NCBI GenBank assembly: GCA_902785755.1
Contig: CACZZO010000012.1
Location: 124,001 to 188,000, forward strand
DNA: 64,000 nucleotides
Origin: an uncultured Bacteroidia bacterium
GTDB lineage: Bacteria > Bacteroidota > Bacteroidia > Bacteroidales > F082
Direction of reading: 5' to 3'
This document shows positions 1 to 8,895 of this stretch, one piece after another (the first letter of the stretch is position 1; the number at the start of each line of letters is the position of its first letter). The position numbers and the translations under genes were made by a program. The notes beneath the pieces were generated by a model that had not been told where the DNA came from, did not search any database, and worked only from the letters and a program-made list of their open reading frames with translations.

Positions 1-1
1 G

Positions 2-1000
2 GTGGAAGGCAATCCCAACGCCGAGGTCTGGAACGTGGCCAAAATCGAGGAAGGCGCGCCTGGCATGATCAGTTTTCTGGCCAATCCGAAATACACTCAC
101 TATATTTACGAAACGCAGTCGAGCATCGTCATCGTGAACGAGGATTTCGAGGCCACGGCTCCCATCCAAACCACTTTGATTCGTGTGCCCGATGCTTACG
201 CTTCGTTTGCCAAGCTATTGGCTTTCTACGACCAAATGACGCAGAACAAGCAAGGCGTTTCGTCTTTGGCTTTCGTTTCCAAATCGGCGCAATGCGGTGA
301 AAACCTGTATCTTGGCGAGTTCGCTTTTGTGGGTGAAAACGCCAAAATCGGCAACAATGTGAAACTGTATCCGCAGGTGTATGTCGGCGACGGCTGCATT
401 ATCGGCGACAATACGGTGCTTTATCCGGGCGTGAAATTATATAGGAATACCGTTATCGGGAAGAATTGCATCCTCCACGCGGGCGCAGTGCTTGGCGCGG
501 ATGGTTTCGGCTTTGCGCCGCAGCCCGATGGCCATTACGAGAAGATCCCGCAGGTGGGCAATGTGGTCATCGAGGACAATGTGGAAATCGGGGCCAACAC
601 CACCATCGACCGCTCCACGATGGGTTCGACGCATGTCCGCAAAGGCGTGAAACTCGACAATCTGGTGCATTTGGCGCACAATGTGGAAGTAGGCGAAAAT
701 TCGGCTTTGGCGGCTCAAGTGGGTGTGAGCGGCTCCACGCATCTCGGAAAGAATTGCGTGGTGGGCGGCCAGTCGGGTTTCGTGGGGCATATCAACATTG
801 CCGACGGCTCGAAATTCGGCGGACAAAGCGGTATTATGGGCAGCATCAGGCAAGAAAATCAGGAGTTTATGGGCACACCGATACAGCCTTTGCGCCAATA
901 TCTGGTTTCCAATGCGCGTTTTCGTCATATTGATGAAATGGCCCGAAAGTTGGAAAAACTCGAAAAGGAATTGGCCGAACTAAAGGCCGAAAAGCGGTGA
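2..1000 (+). CDS. lpxD: LpxD, UDP-3-O-acylglucosamine N-acyltransferase (5' partial)
   Basis: Adds the N-linked 3-hydroxyacyl chain from acyl-ACP to UDP-3-O-acyl-glucosamine, the third step of lipid A synthesis, in the cytoplasm. The first visible residues ([16 protein letters not shown]) match the N-terminal uridine-binding domain shortly after its usual start, so roughly 15 residues lie left of the window and the GTG at base 2 is not a true start. A long left-handed beta-helix of hexapeptide repeats follows ([20 protein letters not shown]), with the conserved histidine region [11 protein letters not shown] and a C-terminal charged helix rich in K and E. lpxC and lpxA follow on the same strand, so the pathway genes are clustered. 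Confidence 0.96.
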   Translation: MEGNPNAEVWNVAKIEEGAPGMISFLANPKYTHYIYETQSSIVIVNEDFEATAPIQTTLIRVPDAYASFAKLLAFYDQMTQNKQGVSSLAFVSKSAQCGENLYLGEFAFVGENAKIGNNVKLYPQVYVGDGCIIGDNTVLYPGVKLYRNTVIGKNCILHAGAVLGADGFGFAPQPDGHYEKIPQVGNVVIEDNVEIGANTTIDRSTMGSTHVRKGVKLDNLVHLAHNVEVGENSALAAQVGVSGSTHLGKNCVVGGQSGFVGHINIADGSKFGGQSGIMGSIRQENQEFMGTPIQPLRQYLVSNARFRHIDEMARKLEKLEKELAELKAEKR

Positions 1001-1025
1001 AATAGGCACCAATAGGGAATTTTTT

Positions 1026-1056
1026 TTGCGGGTGACAGAATAATTCCTATCTTTGC
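1026..1056 (+). promoter_or_regulatory. Probable promoter of lpxC-lpxA
   Basis: A TTG at 1026-1028 lies 19 bases before TATCTTTGC at 1048-1056, which fits the Bacteroidetes primary sigma pattern (TTTG, then TAnnTTTG). It is 38 bases before the lpxC ATG and suggests lpxC-lpxA can be transcribed separately from lpxD. Confidence 0.6.
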
Positions 1057-1094
1057 GCGTTTTTTGTGGAGATTATCCACGAATATGATTTTTT

Positions 1095-2006
1095 ATGGAG
1101 AAACAACGTACGCTCAAAAATAGAGTCAGTGTCAAAGGAGCAGGGCTTCATACCCGCCAGTGCGGCACCCTCACCTTTAATCCGGCTCCCGTAAATTCAG
1201 GAATCCGTTTTCGTAGAATTGACCTTGAAAACCAACCCATTATCGAAGCAGATGTCGACAATGTCATTGATACAGCTCGAGGTACTACCCTCGGCAAAGG
1301 TGGCGTGAAAATTTATACCGTCGAACATGTTTTGGCTTCGCTTCGCGGTATGGGTATTGATAATGTGTTGATAGACATTGATGTAGAGGAAACTCCAATC
1401 ATGGACGGTAGTGCCAAGTTCTTCGTCGATGCCATCCATCAGGCGGGTATCGTTGAGCAGAACGCACCGCGCAATTATTTGGTCATCGAGGAACCGATTT
1501 CCTACAAGAATGAGGTTTTGGGCATTGAGTTGACCATCGAGCCTTGCGACCATTTCGAAATCGACGTGAAGGTGAAGTACAACACGAGGGTTTTGGATGA
1601 GCAACATGCCAAATTGACCGACCTGAAGGACTTCGAAAACGAGATTGCGCCTTGCCGTACCTTTGTTTTCTTGCATGAATTAGAGACACTTATCAGCCGC
1701 AACCTCATCAAAGGTGGCGACTTGACCAACGCCATAGTGTTCGTCAACCGCAACGTTTCCGCCGAGGAACTCGACCACATTGCGGCCTTCTTCAAGAAGC
1801 CGAAAGTGACTGTGAAAGAGTGCGGTATCTTGAACAATGTGGAACTCTATTTCGAGAATGAACCTGCACGTCATAAGTTGTTGGATGTCATTGGCGACTT
1901 GACTTTGGTCGGTCGTCCCATCAAGGGCAAGGTGACTGCAGTGAAGCCAGGCCATTTCTCCAACACTTCCTTCGCAAGGAAAATCAAGCACACCTTATTA
2001 TATTAA
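1095..2006 (+). CDS. lpxC: LpxC, UDP-3-O-acyl-N-acetylglucosamine deacetylase
   Basis: Zinc-dependent deacetylase, the committed step of lipid A synthesis. At 303 residues it has the length of a single-domain LpxC. Metal ligands are visible: H78 in the TVEH motif, and H260 and D264 in RHKLLDVIGD. H287 in the late PGH motif matches the catalytic histidine. The odd point is that many Bacteroidetes carry LpxC fused to the dehydratase FabZ (about 460 residues). Here the protein ends just after the deacetylase fold and lpxA starts two bases later, so no FabZ part exists. The ATG at 1095 opens the conserved QRTLKNRVSVKGAGLHT segment. Confidence 0.96.
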   Translation: MEKQRTLKNRVSVKGAGLHTRQCGTLTFNPAPVNSGIRFRRIDLENQPIIEADVDNVIDTARGTTLGKGGVKIYTVEHVLASLRGMGIDNVLIDIDVEETPIMDGSAKFFVDAIHQAGIVEQNAPRNYLVIEEPISYKNEVLGIELTIEPCDHFEIDVKVKYNTRVLDEQHAKLTDLKDFENEIAPCRTFVFLHELETLISRNLIKGGDLTNAIVFVNRNVSAEELDHIAAFFKKPKVTVKECGILNNVELYFENEPARHKLLDVIGDLTLVGRPIKGKVTAVKPGHFSNTSFARKIKHTLLY

Positions 2007-2008
2007 GC

Positions 2009-2800
2009 ATGAACCAGTCTTTAGCTTATATCCACCCCAATGCCCGCATCGCGGATGACGTGAAGATTGAGGCGTTCGCTTGGATTGGCGAAGATGTTGA
2101 AATCGGTGCTGGTACTTGGATTGGCCCCAATGCTGTCATTATGGACGGTGCCCGCATCGGGAAGAACTGCAAGATTTTCCCTGGAGCGGTGATTTCTGCC
2201 ATTCCGCAAGACCTTAAATATCAAGGGGAAAAAACCTATTGCTATATTGGCGACGGCACAACGGTGCGCGAGTCGGCGACGGTCAACAAAGGTACGGTGG
2301 CTTCTGGCAAGACGGTTGTCGGCAAGGATTGTTTGTTGATGGCTTTTACCCATGTGGCGCATGACTGTTACCTTGGCGACCATGTCATTATGGCCAACGC
2401 TGCCACCCTTGCAGGTCACATCACTGTTGACGATTGGGTCATTTTCGGTGGCTTGGCGGCGGTGAGCCAGTTTTGCCGCATCGGGGCGCATGTGATGATT
2501 TGCGGCGGTGCCTTGGTAAACAAGGACATTCCTCCCTTTGTGAAGACAGGTCCGGGACATCCGGTATGCTATGTCGGCGTCAATTCCATTGGTTTGATGC
2601 GTCGTGGTTTTTCGCGTGATCGCATCAATGCCATTCAGGATGTGTATCGCGTGATTTACAGCGTAGGAATGAATGTCACCCAGTCGGTGCAATACATTCG
2701 TGAACACCTTCCCGAATCGGAAGACCGTGATTTCATTCTCAATTTCGTGGAGAGTTCCAAAATCGGCATTATGAAGAATGCCGTGCGGAGTGAGGATTAA
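2009..2800 (+). CDS. lpxA: LpxA, acyl-ACP--UDP-GlcNAc O-acyltransferase
   Basis: Catalyses the first step of lipid A synthesis, O-acylation of UDP-GlcNAc, as a cytoplasmic trimer. The 263 residues show the hexapeptide left-handed beta-helix, the catalytic histidine H118 in HVAHDC, the GGLAAVSQFCRIG turn, and the C-terminal helical domain after NSIGLMRRGF. The ATG is two bases after the lpxC stop, so the pair is probably translationally coupled. Its stop codon overlaps the stop of the convergent glycosyltransferase gene. Confidence 0.97.
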   Translation: MNQSLAYIHPNARIADDVKIEAFAWIGEDVEIGAGTWIGPNAVIMDGARIGKNCKIFPGAVISAIPQDLKYQGEKTYCYIGDGTTVRESATVNKGTVASGKTVVGKDCLLMAFTHVAHDCYLGDHVIMANAATLAGHITVDDWVIFGGLAAVSQFCRIGAHVMICGGALVNKDIPPFVKTGPGHPVCYVGVNSIGLMRRGFSRDRINAIQDVYRVIYSVGMNVTQSVQYIREHLPESEDRDFILNFVESSKIGIMKNAVRSED

Positions 2801-3936
2801 GCCTTTCCAATCAATTCTCTATAAGTCTCAAAAATCTGATTTCCAATGATTTCGTTGGAGAAGGTGCTGATAGCATATTGCCGAATGGCCTCGCGGTCGT
2901 ATTCGTGGCAATGGTCAAGCATTTGGTTCATGCTTCGCAATAATGCTTCTTCGTCGCCTTGAGGGATGAGGATGCCACGCTCGGGCGAAAGGATTTCAGC
3001 GATGCCACCAACGGAGGTGCTAAGCACGGGAACGCCGCTGGCAAAAGCCTCCACGATGACGCAGGGCAGGTTCTCGAAATTAGAGAACAGCACGAAGAAG
3101 TCGGCTTGTTGGTAGGCTTCAGCGACCTCGGCGGAGGTTTTCTTGCCGTGGAAAATGACGCAGTCCGAAAGGTTGTGTTCTTTTACAAATGCCTTGAACT
3201 CAGGGGCTTCGTAGTCGTGGATGACGTGCAGCTCGAAGTCGTCGCGTTGTTGTTTCAGTTTCTCGATGGTGCGGAGGATGCCGCTGAAATTCTTGGCCTC
3301 GTCGCGCAAAGTGGAAATGTGGAGGATCCGTTTTTTCCCCGTTTGATGCGGCTCGCCAAGTTTGAACATATCCGTATTCACCAAATTGTAAATCACGCGG
3401 AAACGGTTCTTCACGCCATGACCTTCCATGCACCGCTGCAAGTCAAGACTGACGGGCATGATAAGTTCAGCATTGTTGGCAATCTTGACAATCTTTTTCT
3501 TCAATCTGCCGACCAAAACCTCTTGGTTCTGAGGCTGATAAATCGTCCAATGCTCGGTGAGGACATATTTGTAGCCGAAGAGTTTTTTCCACAGCAAAGC
3601 GACCTGCCCAAGCGGGTAGGTGACGTGCAAATGAATCAAATCCGGATCGAAGAAACGCTTTTTGATGTAGTTGAGGCCATATTGGTACATCTGCAACATT
3701 TTCAGTTTGCGCAAGGCATTGGCTTTCGGCGGACGGATATAAATCTGCACATGGGTATGTCGCGCGCCCTCTATCTCCTTGACCTCGAATGACTTCGTTA
3801 TGTTCTTTCCGTCGCAGACGGAGAGGATAACCGAATGACATTCTTCGGGTAGCGCGTCAATCATTCGGACGCAGAAGTTGCCCAAGGTGGGGTCATCGGG
3901 CGTGGGAAACCAACTTAGCAGGTGCAGGATGTTCAT
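2797..3936 (-). CDS. Glycosyltransferase family 4
   Basis: GT-B fold retaining glycosyltransferase, 379 residues, probably building a cell-surface polysaccharide or O-antigen from a nucleotide sugar. The N-terminus MNILHLLSWFPTPDDPTLGNF is typical of GT4 enzymes with the glycine loop for the acceptor domain. The C-terminal donor domain has the EX7E pair (E288 and E296 in FENLPCVIVEAFASG) followed by GVPVLSTSVGG. It is the last gene of the minus-strand group with a methyltransferase and flippase upstream, separated from them by a 140-base repeat-rich gap. The sugar specificity cannot be read. Confidence 0.88.
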   Translation of the reverse strand: MNILHLLSWFPTPDDPTLGNFCVRMIDALPEECHSVILSVCDGKNITKSFEVKEIEGARHTHVQIYIRPPKANALRKLKMLQMYQYGLNYIKKRFFDPDLIHLHVTYPLGQVALLWKKLFGYKYVLTEHWTIYQPQNQEVLVGRLKKKIVKIANNAELIMPVSLDLQRCMEGHGVKNRFRVIYNLVNTDMFKLGEPHQTGKKRILHISTLRDEAKNFSGILRTIEKLKQQRDDFELHVIHDYEAPEFKAFVKEHNLSDCVIFHGKKTSAEVAEAYQQADFFVLFSNFENLPCVIVEAFASGVPVLSTSVGGIAEILSPERGILIPQGDEEALLRSMNQMLDHCHEYDREAIRQYAISTFSNEIIGNQIFETYRELIGKA

Positions 3937-3973
3937 TTTTTCTTTTGTTTTGTTGTTGCCTGTCGGGGTGCTG

Positions 3974-4070
3974 CCGTAGGTCGCGACCTACGGTTACTGA
4001 AGTGTCGTCCCTTCGGGACGTGGTTTTGCGTCGCTTTGCGTCATTGCGAGGAGGAACGACGAAGCAATCC
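3974..4070. repeat. Intergenic palindromes and a dispersed-repeat motif
   Basis: The gap between the glycosyltransferase and the methyltransferase holds three structured pieces. 3974-3993 is a perfect 20-base palindrome (CCGTAGGTCG then its complement). 4006-4020 is a six-pair hairpin, CGTCCC-TTC-GGGACG. 4039-4070 carries the motif CGTCATTGCGAGGAGGAACG followed by ACGAAGCAATCC, which I recognise as a repeat sequence common in many bacterial genomes. These look like small dispersed elements, not genes. One may also act as a transcription barrier. Confidence 0.5.
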
Positions 4071-4076
4071 AGACAT

Positions 4077-4886
4077 TTATTCTATTCTATGCGTTTTGAT
4101 TTCGATTTCAAAGTATTTGTGTGGTTTTTCGTAAGGCACGAGTTTGTGGGTTGGGAAGTCATCGGGAAGATAAACGGCACACAAGGTGTTGGAAATGTGA
4201 TAGATACGCTTGCGTTTTTCGGCGGGCGCACCGTCCAAGATGGCTGCCATCACGTCCCAGCGGATGGTTTCGGGGTCGAGGGCGTAGTCGTGCCAAACGA
4301 TGATGCTGCGCTCGTTTTTCAGCAGTTTGAAAGCGGTTTCGGTGTCTTTTTTTACGCTTTCGTAATGGTGGTCGCCATCGATGAAAACCATATCGTATTT
4401 GCCGAAATGGGGCGCGAAATCAAAGGTTTGTGAATCGCCGTAAAGTTGCTCCACGTTGGACAAATCCTTGCTGAAGAAACTATGCAGGTCAGCATATAAC
4501 TTATTGTCAGTTAGTTTGATAATGTCCTCTTTCGGTAGGTTGAAGGTGACGCAATGTTCGGCAACATCGGCCAAATTGGCCACACTCTCACCGCGCCAAG
4601 TGCCGATTTCAAAGTAGTCTTGCACCTCGTATTTTTTGGCCAAGGCTCGCAGCAAGGCAATGTCGATGGGCATAGTGGCTCCCGAAAGATAAGCGTAAGG
4701 CTTGGCAATTTCATGGAAATCGGGAAACAACTCGTTGATTTCCAGAAAGGGAAGTCCGTCTTTGAGGCCGTATTTTCTGATGACATCCTCTTTGTTGCTG
4801 CCTTCGTCTTGCAAAACGAGGTTGAGCAAATAAGGATGCCTGATGATGCGCCCGATGGCTTTGGTGAATTTTTGTATCTTATTCAT
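4077..4886 (-). CDS. Class I SAM-dependent methyltransferase (Methyltransf_24 type)
   Basis: Small-molecule or sugar methyltransferase, 269 residues. The SAM-binding motif is YFEIGTWRGES (residues 91-101) and a second hallmark is FIDGDHHYESVKKD (168-181), typical of Methyltransf_24 proteins in polysaccharide and cephalosporin-hydroxylase-like contexts. Its start overlaps the end of the flippase gene by eight bases, indicating coupled translation. A role in methylating a sugar of the surface glycan is inferred from the neighbours only. Confidence 0.75.
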   Translation of the reverse strand: MNKIQKFTKAIGRIIRHPYLLNLVLQDEGSNKEDVIRKYGLKDGLPFLEINELFPDFHEIAKPYAYLSGATMPIDIALLRALAKKYEVQDYFEIGTWRGESVANLADVAEHCVTFNLPKEDIIKLTDNKLYADLHSFFSKDLSNVEQLYGDSQTFDFAPHFGKYDMVFIDGDHHYESVKKDTETAFKLLKNERSIIVWHDYALDPETIRWDVMAAILDGAPAEKRKRIYHISNTLCAVYLPDDFPTHKLVPYEKPHKYFEIEIKTHRIE

Positions 4887-6174
4887 TTTCTGTGTTTTGT
4901 TTCAAGAAATATTGCTTGAGTTCGCCGATATAGTTCCGTATCTCGCCCTTGGTCAGGAGGAAATCGCGACCTTTGAAACGCGACTCCTTGACGAAGAACA
5001 CGAACAGGAAAATGGCGTTCACGGTGTATGAAATCGCCGAGGTGATGGCCGCGCCTGTAACGTTGTATTTTGGTATCAAGGTGAATCCGCATACGAAGGT
5101 GGCGACTAATCCGCAGATGGCGGCAAAAGTGTTCATCTGATAACGCCCGATGCCCGAATAATAGTGTCCGAGGATGAGGAAAATGCAGTAGAGCAGGATG
5201 CCCGGCGCGAGGATGCGGATGAGATGGGCCATCTCGCCGAAGTCTTTGCCGAAGACGAAAACGTAAAACTCAGCGGGCAGTAGGCATAACACCGCAACGG
5301 CCACAGCCGAAATGAGCAGGCAGATTTTGCTCAAATCCAAGGTGAGTTTTTGCGCGTAGGCGCGGTCGTCGGCATTGGCGATGCGGGCATATTGCACCAG
5401 GGCGATGCTGTTGCTGATGACCCAGATGGCCTCGGCCAACGAAACCGAGCGAGAAAAGACCCCCACCTGACCTCTTCCGATATAACTATCTAATAAATAA
5501 TAACTTAACCTAAGATTGAAAAACTGCACAAAATGCCCCGTCTGGTTGAGGAAACCGTATTTGAAAAGGTCTTTTAGTGCCGATTTGTAATCTTTGTCCT
5601 TGTCGTTGGGCAGGTTGGCGTATTCCTTTCGCAACATCCACACACCCAACAGGAAAGTGCCCCCGTATGCGGCGTAAAGTCCGATGATGTAGCCGTAGAT
5701 GTCGGTCTTTTTCAGCGCAATGTAATACACTGCTAATGTGATGGTTAGCAGGACGGGCTGGAGCAGTGTGTTGTAGTTGGCCTTCTGGATTTCCTCCTTG
5801 CCGACCAAGAAGCGGAAGTTGATATTGCTGAGCGATGAGATGAACGACAGAATAGCCACATGAACGACCAAATCAGGCTCCAACTTGGGATAGAAAAGCC
5901 TGATACTGAAGCCCATAATCACGGCAATCAAAGCGGACCAAACCGCCGACGCGACCAATATCTTCTTGAACGAATGGCGAGGGGCAAGGTAGATAATGCT
6001 GGCACCGCACACGATTTCGGAGAAGATGAGGATGAACGTGATGGAGGCCAGCACTAACGACTGTGTCCCTGATCCCGTATCGCCCAAGGTTTGCGAGATG
6101 ATAATGGCGATGAGGAAGTTGAGCGCGGCGGCCAACATCTTCGTTCCGAAAGTATTTAGGATTTTTTTGAACAT
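4879..6174 (-). CDS. Polysaccharide flippase (Wzx/MATE-like, MVF superfamily)
   Basis: Membrane protein of 431 residues with about 12-14 hydrophobic helices spaced through its length. It begins MFKKILNTFGTKMLAAALNF, the usual opening of O-antigen/teichoic flippases, where the first helix is followed by SQTLGDTGSGTQSL. It probably moves lipid-linked glycan units across the inner membrane. It lies four bases downstream of the AlbA_2-type gene and overlaps the methyltransferase start by eight bases, so the three genes are likely one transcript. Confidence 0.82.
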   Translation of the reverse strand: MFKKILNTFGTKMLAAALNFLIAIIISQTLGDTGSGTQSLVLASITFILIFSEIVCGASIIYLAPRHSFKKILVASAVWSALIAVIMGFSIRLFYPKLEPDLVVHVAILSFISSLSNINFRFLVGKEEIQKANYNTLLQPVLLTITLAVYYIALKKTDIYGYIIGLYAAYGGTFLLGVWMLRKEYANLPNDKDKDYKSALKDLFKYGFLNQTGHFVQFFNLRLSYYLLDSYIGRGQVGVFSRSVSLAEAIWVISNSIALVQYARIANADDRAYAQKLTLDLSKICLLISAVAVAVLCLLPAEFYVFVFGKDFGEMAHLIRILAPGILLYCIFLILGHYYSGIGRYQMNTFAAICGLVATFVCGFTLIPKYNVTGAAITSAISYTVNAIFLFVFFVKESRFKGRDFLLTKGEIRNYIGELKQYFLKQNTENE

Positions 6175-6178
6175 GATT

Positions 6179-7939
6179 CTATGCTTCCAATGCTTTTAGC
6201 ACTTCTTTTCCTTTCTCGGTCAGGTAGTATTTTTGCTTGGGATGATTGGGCTTGTCAGGATAGAGCAGGTCAATAAAACCTTCCTTGAAAGCAGGTGCAA
6301 GAAACACTCTCCTGAAATACTGACGCGACGAGGTTGCAACCTTGGTTGCAACCTGCAACTCATCAATGCTTAAATACTTTTCTTTTAAACTGATAATCAA
6401 TTTTTTAACTTGAACTGATAAGTTAGGTGCAAGTTGTGACAAGTTCGGTGCAAGCTCGTCATTTTCTTCGTCATTTTTCGGTTTTTCAGAGATTCTTAAA
6501 GATTCCAGCACTTCTTTTCCTCTTTCGGTCAGATAATATTTTTGCTTTGGATGTCTTTGATTATCAGGGAAAAGCATCGCTATAAGACCAATGTTGAAAG
6601 CGGGTCTTATATAAGCTTTGCTGAAATACTGTCTCGATATGGTTGCATGCTTGGTTGCAAGTTCGGTTGCATGCTTTAGTTCTTCAAATGAAAGATATTG
6701 TTTGTTTAAATTGATTATCAATGTTTTAACTTGTACTGACAAGTTGTGACAAGTTGGTGACGAGTTAGTGACAAGTTCGGTTGCAACCTCTCCGTTTTCG
6801 TCCATTTTCCGGTCTGTATAACTAATGGTTACCAGCCATGCACTTGGCTTTTCCTCAAACTCGAATTTCATGGTAGGGTAGGAGGCAATCTCAGAGCGAA
6901 TTCTTGTATAACCAGTGCCGTATTTCTCAATGTCGCCAGTCAAGTAGAATGCTTCGGCAATCAATTTGTTCCTTGTATATGCTTGATAATCATCGGTCCT
7001 GAGGGCTTCTATGGTCTGCTTTCCATAGAGTTCACCTGGACTGAAAAAGGTGATTTTTTGGTCAAAAACCTTGATTTGCACGTCCATCGGGCTGGTGTAG
7101 TCGCGGTGGATGATGGTGTTCAACACGATTTCGCGCAAGGCGGGCAAAGGATACTCGAAAATTTCGGTTCTTTGCGTGGTTTTCCCCGTTATCTCGTATG
7201 CTACCTTGATTTGTGAAAGCAGGAATCGCATAGTTTCTTCGACGGTCTGAAACAAGTTGCCGTTCATCATTCGGTCGTCGATGATCATGGACGGTGTCTT
7301 GAACCTGCCCGCATGAACATTATAACCGATGTTGCCCTTGCCAAACAAAAGGTAGGCGGCATTTGTCGGGGTTTCTCCATTGATGAGTTTCAGTTTCCTG
7401 AGTTTGTCGGTCCAAGTCTTTCCGCTGAGGCTCAAGCGCCCGTTGGAACTCACTCTTTCAATGAAACGGTCAATCGATTCAGTGTCCAAGTCCTCCAATG
7501 TTTTTCCCAACGCCGGAAAAGAGTCCCACGACACTTGCAGCGAAAGCATACTCAAATTGGCGATTTCGGTGGCAGAAAGCAAATGGTTGGAGTTGCCGAT
7601 GCGTTTGTAGAACCTGCCTTGCAAAGCAATCGGCTTGACAGGATATTCGGGGACGGAAAGCATCACAACAGCCTTTCCTTCAATCTCATACCGCTCCGCA
7701 TCAACCAAAATGGCAGGTTCCGTTTTGCTTTTGATTTCATTGACCCATTGCTGCACGCTTTCCTCGTTGGTATCGATGCCCACGATTTTGCCCTTGTTTG
7801 AAACGCCAACCAGCACGCAGCCGCCCTCGGTATTGGCAAAAGCAGTGATGCTTTCCATAGCTTCCGCGTTGAAACTGCTTTTGAACTCCGTCTGTTGGCT
7901 CTCGCCTTCGGCAATGATTTGTCTGATGTTCTTTTTCAT
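6179..7939 (-). CDS. AlbA_2 / RecG-like putative DNA-binding protein with duplicated C-terminal winged helix
   Basis: 586-residue protein of the AlbA_2 (Schlafen-like AAA_4) family, often labelled RecG-like helicase although no helicase motifs are present. Residues 1-120 hold the AlbA_2 signature (ESQQTEFKSSF, ITAFANTEGGCVLVGVSNKG). A GHKL-like middle segment contains REIVLNTIIHRDYT and KYGTGYTRI. The C-terminus is a clear tandem duplication at about residues 392-476 and 504-586; each copy starts VQVK(T/K)LII, includes ISRQYF or SSRQYF, and ends KQKYYLTE(R/K)GKEVL. Between them are short repeats such as LAPNLSQLAPNLS, encoded by near-identical 12-base units. A transcriptional or defence role is possible; function is not known. 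Confidence 0.75.
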   Translation of the reverse strand: MKKNIRQIIAEGESQQTEFKSSFNAEAMESITAFANTEGGCVLVGVSNKGKIVGIDTNEESVQQWVNEIKSKTEPAILVDAERYEIEGKAVVMLSVPEYPVKPIALQGRFYKRIGNSNHLLSATEIANLSMLSLQVSWDSFPALGKTLEDLDTESIDRFIERVSSNGRLSLSGKTWTDKLRKLKLINGETPTNAAYLLFGKGNIGYNVHAGRFKTPSMIIDDRMMNGNLFQTVEETMRFLLSQIKVAYEITGKTTQRTEIFEYPLPALREIVLNTIIHRDYTSPMDVQIKVFDQKITFFSPGELYGKQTIEALRTDDYQAYTRNKLIAEAFYLTGDIEKYGTGYTRIRSEIASYPTMKFEFEEKPSAWLVTISYTDRKMDENGEVATELVTNSSPTCHNLSVQVKTLIINLNKQYLSFEELKHATELATKHATISRQYFSKAYIRPAFNIGLIAMLFPDNQRHPKQKYYLTERGKEVLESLRISEKPKNDEENDELAPNLSQLAPNLSVQVKKLIISLKEKYLSIDELQVATKVATSSRQYFRRVFLAPAFKEGFIDLLYPDKPNHPKQKYYLTEKGKEVLKALEA

Positions 7940-8011
7940 CCCCTTCTCAAATTCGCCTCAAAAATACAACAATAATCATTTACGGTTGCCCCTTTGAATG
8001 AAATTATTCCT

Positions 8012-8020
8012 TACTTTTGC
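8012..8020 (+). promoter_or_regulatory. Promoter -7 element upstream of the orphan nuclease-like gene
   Basis: TACTTTTGC at 8012-8020 matches TAnnTTTG. It lies in the divergent gap (7940-8165) between the AlbA_2 gene and the plus-strand gene at 8166, giving a leader of about 140 bases. Nothing else recognisable is in this gap. Confidence 0.5.
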
Positions 8021-8165
8021 GCCAATAAACCACCAAACGACAATAATTGACTAAAAAACAGAAGACAACGTAAATATTATAAACCAACGCATTAGCTATT
8101 ATTCGCATTCGAATCAAAAGCCTTGCAAACTGATGATATAAAACTGCCTTAAAACACATATTACC

Positions 8166-8672
8166 ATGATTCAATACCAATTTTTCCCACGGTCAAGAGG
8201 AATCAATACTGAAATGTCAAAAATTGTGAATTGCTTTGTTAATGCCAATGACAAAATAACATCAGACAATAATGATTTGACTAGCAATGAGGTTCTTGCT
8301 GTATTACGACCATATTTTGAAAGTATAGGGTTTACTGTTGAATGTGGCAAATCAAAGGAAGATAAAATTGATGTTCCAGTATTATTTGGAGTCAATAATA
8401 AAGTTGACAAATCCTTTTATGCTGATGCAATTAGCAAGGATGGAAAAATAGTTATTGAAGTTGAAGCGGGTCAGGCTACTGAAAACCATCGTTTTTTGAA
8501 AGACATTTTTGAGGCTTGTATGATGTTTGATGTCGAGTATCTTGTTTTGGCCGTTAGAAATAAGTATCGTTCGCATTATGATTTTGATAGGGTATATACA
8601 TTCCTTGAAACTCTATATGTTTCTAATAGGTTGCATTTGCCCCTAACTGGGATTTTGCTTATTGGTTATTAG
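8166..8672 (+). CDS. Hypothetical protein, possible PD-(D/E)xK nuclease
   Basis: 168-residue protein not assigned to a named family. The centre reads KIDVPVLFG (around D69), then DGKIVIEVEAGQATENHRF (E98, E100), followed by LKDIFEACMMFDVEYLVLAVRN. This acidic-strand layout resembles PD-(D/E)xK restriction-type nucleases, but the usual lysine after E-x is replaced, so catalysis is uncertain. The gene is more AT-rich than its neighbours and sits immediately before a fragment of a restriction endonuclease, which suggests acquired defence DNA. The ATG at 8166 and a later Met at residue 17 are both usable starts. Confidence 0.5.
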   Translation: MIQYQFFPRSRGINTEMSKIVNCFVNANDKITSDNNDLTSNEVLAVLRPYFESIGFTVECGKSKEDKIDVPVLFGVNNKVDKSFYADAISKDGKIVIEVEAGQATENHRFLKDIFEACMMFDVEYLVLAVRNKYRSHYDFDRVYTFLETLYVSNRLHLPLTGILLIGY

Positions 8673-8686
8673 GATAAAAACCCTGA

Positions 8687-8833
8687 CATAAAACTAACTG
8701 ATTATTCTTGGCGAAGGGTGGCAAATCAGTTTCCGAATCCATAGTGCAAGCACTTATATTGAAAACTCTTTAAAATTTGATATTCAGTTGATTGGAAATC
8801 CACCGGTTTTGTTTACGCAGCATTTGTTTTAGG
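8687..8833 (+). pseudogene. C-terminal fragment of a type II restriction endonuclease (HaeIII-like)
   Basis: Reading in one frame to the TAG at 8831-8833 gives a conserved-looking segment, GWQISFRIHSAS, then SLKFDIQLIGNPP, which I recognise as the pattern at the C-terminus of HaeIII-type restriction endonucleases (FRIH-A, SLKFD, LIG-P). There is no start codon and an in-frame TGA lies at 8684-8686, so only about 48 codons survive. No rest of the gene or cognate methyltransferase is nearby. Family naming is from memory of the motif. Confidence 0.5.
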
Positions 8834-8895
8834 AAAGCAATTTCTTGGAGATGTGTTTTTGGCTGCAACAGTCAGTTAGAACTATAAAACAGCAT

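Noticed and set aside
8687..8766. Alternative reading frame of the endonuclease fragment (NPDIKLTDYSWRRVAN)
   Set aside because: It also looks protein-like but ends after about 22 codons; the frame with FRIHSAS and SLKFDIQLIG is longer and carries the recognisable pattern. A frameshift between the two cannot be excluded.
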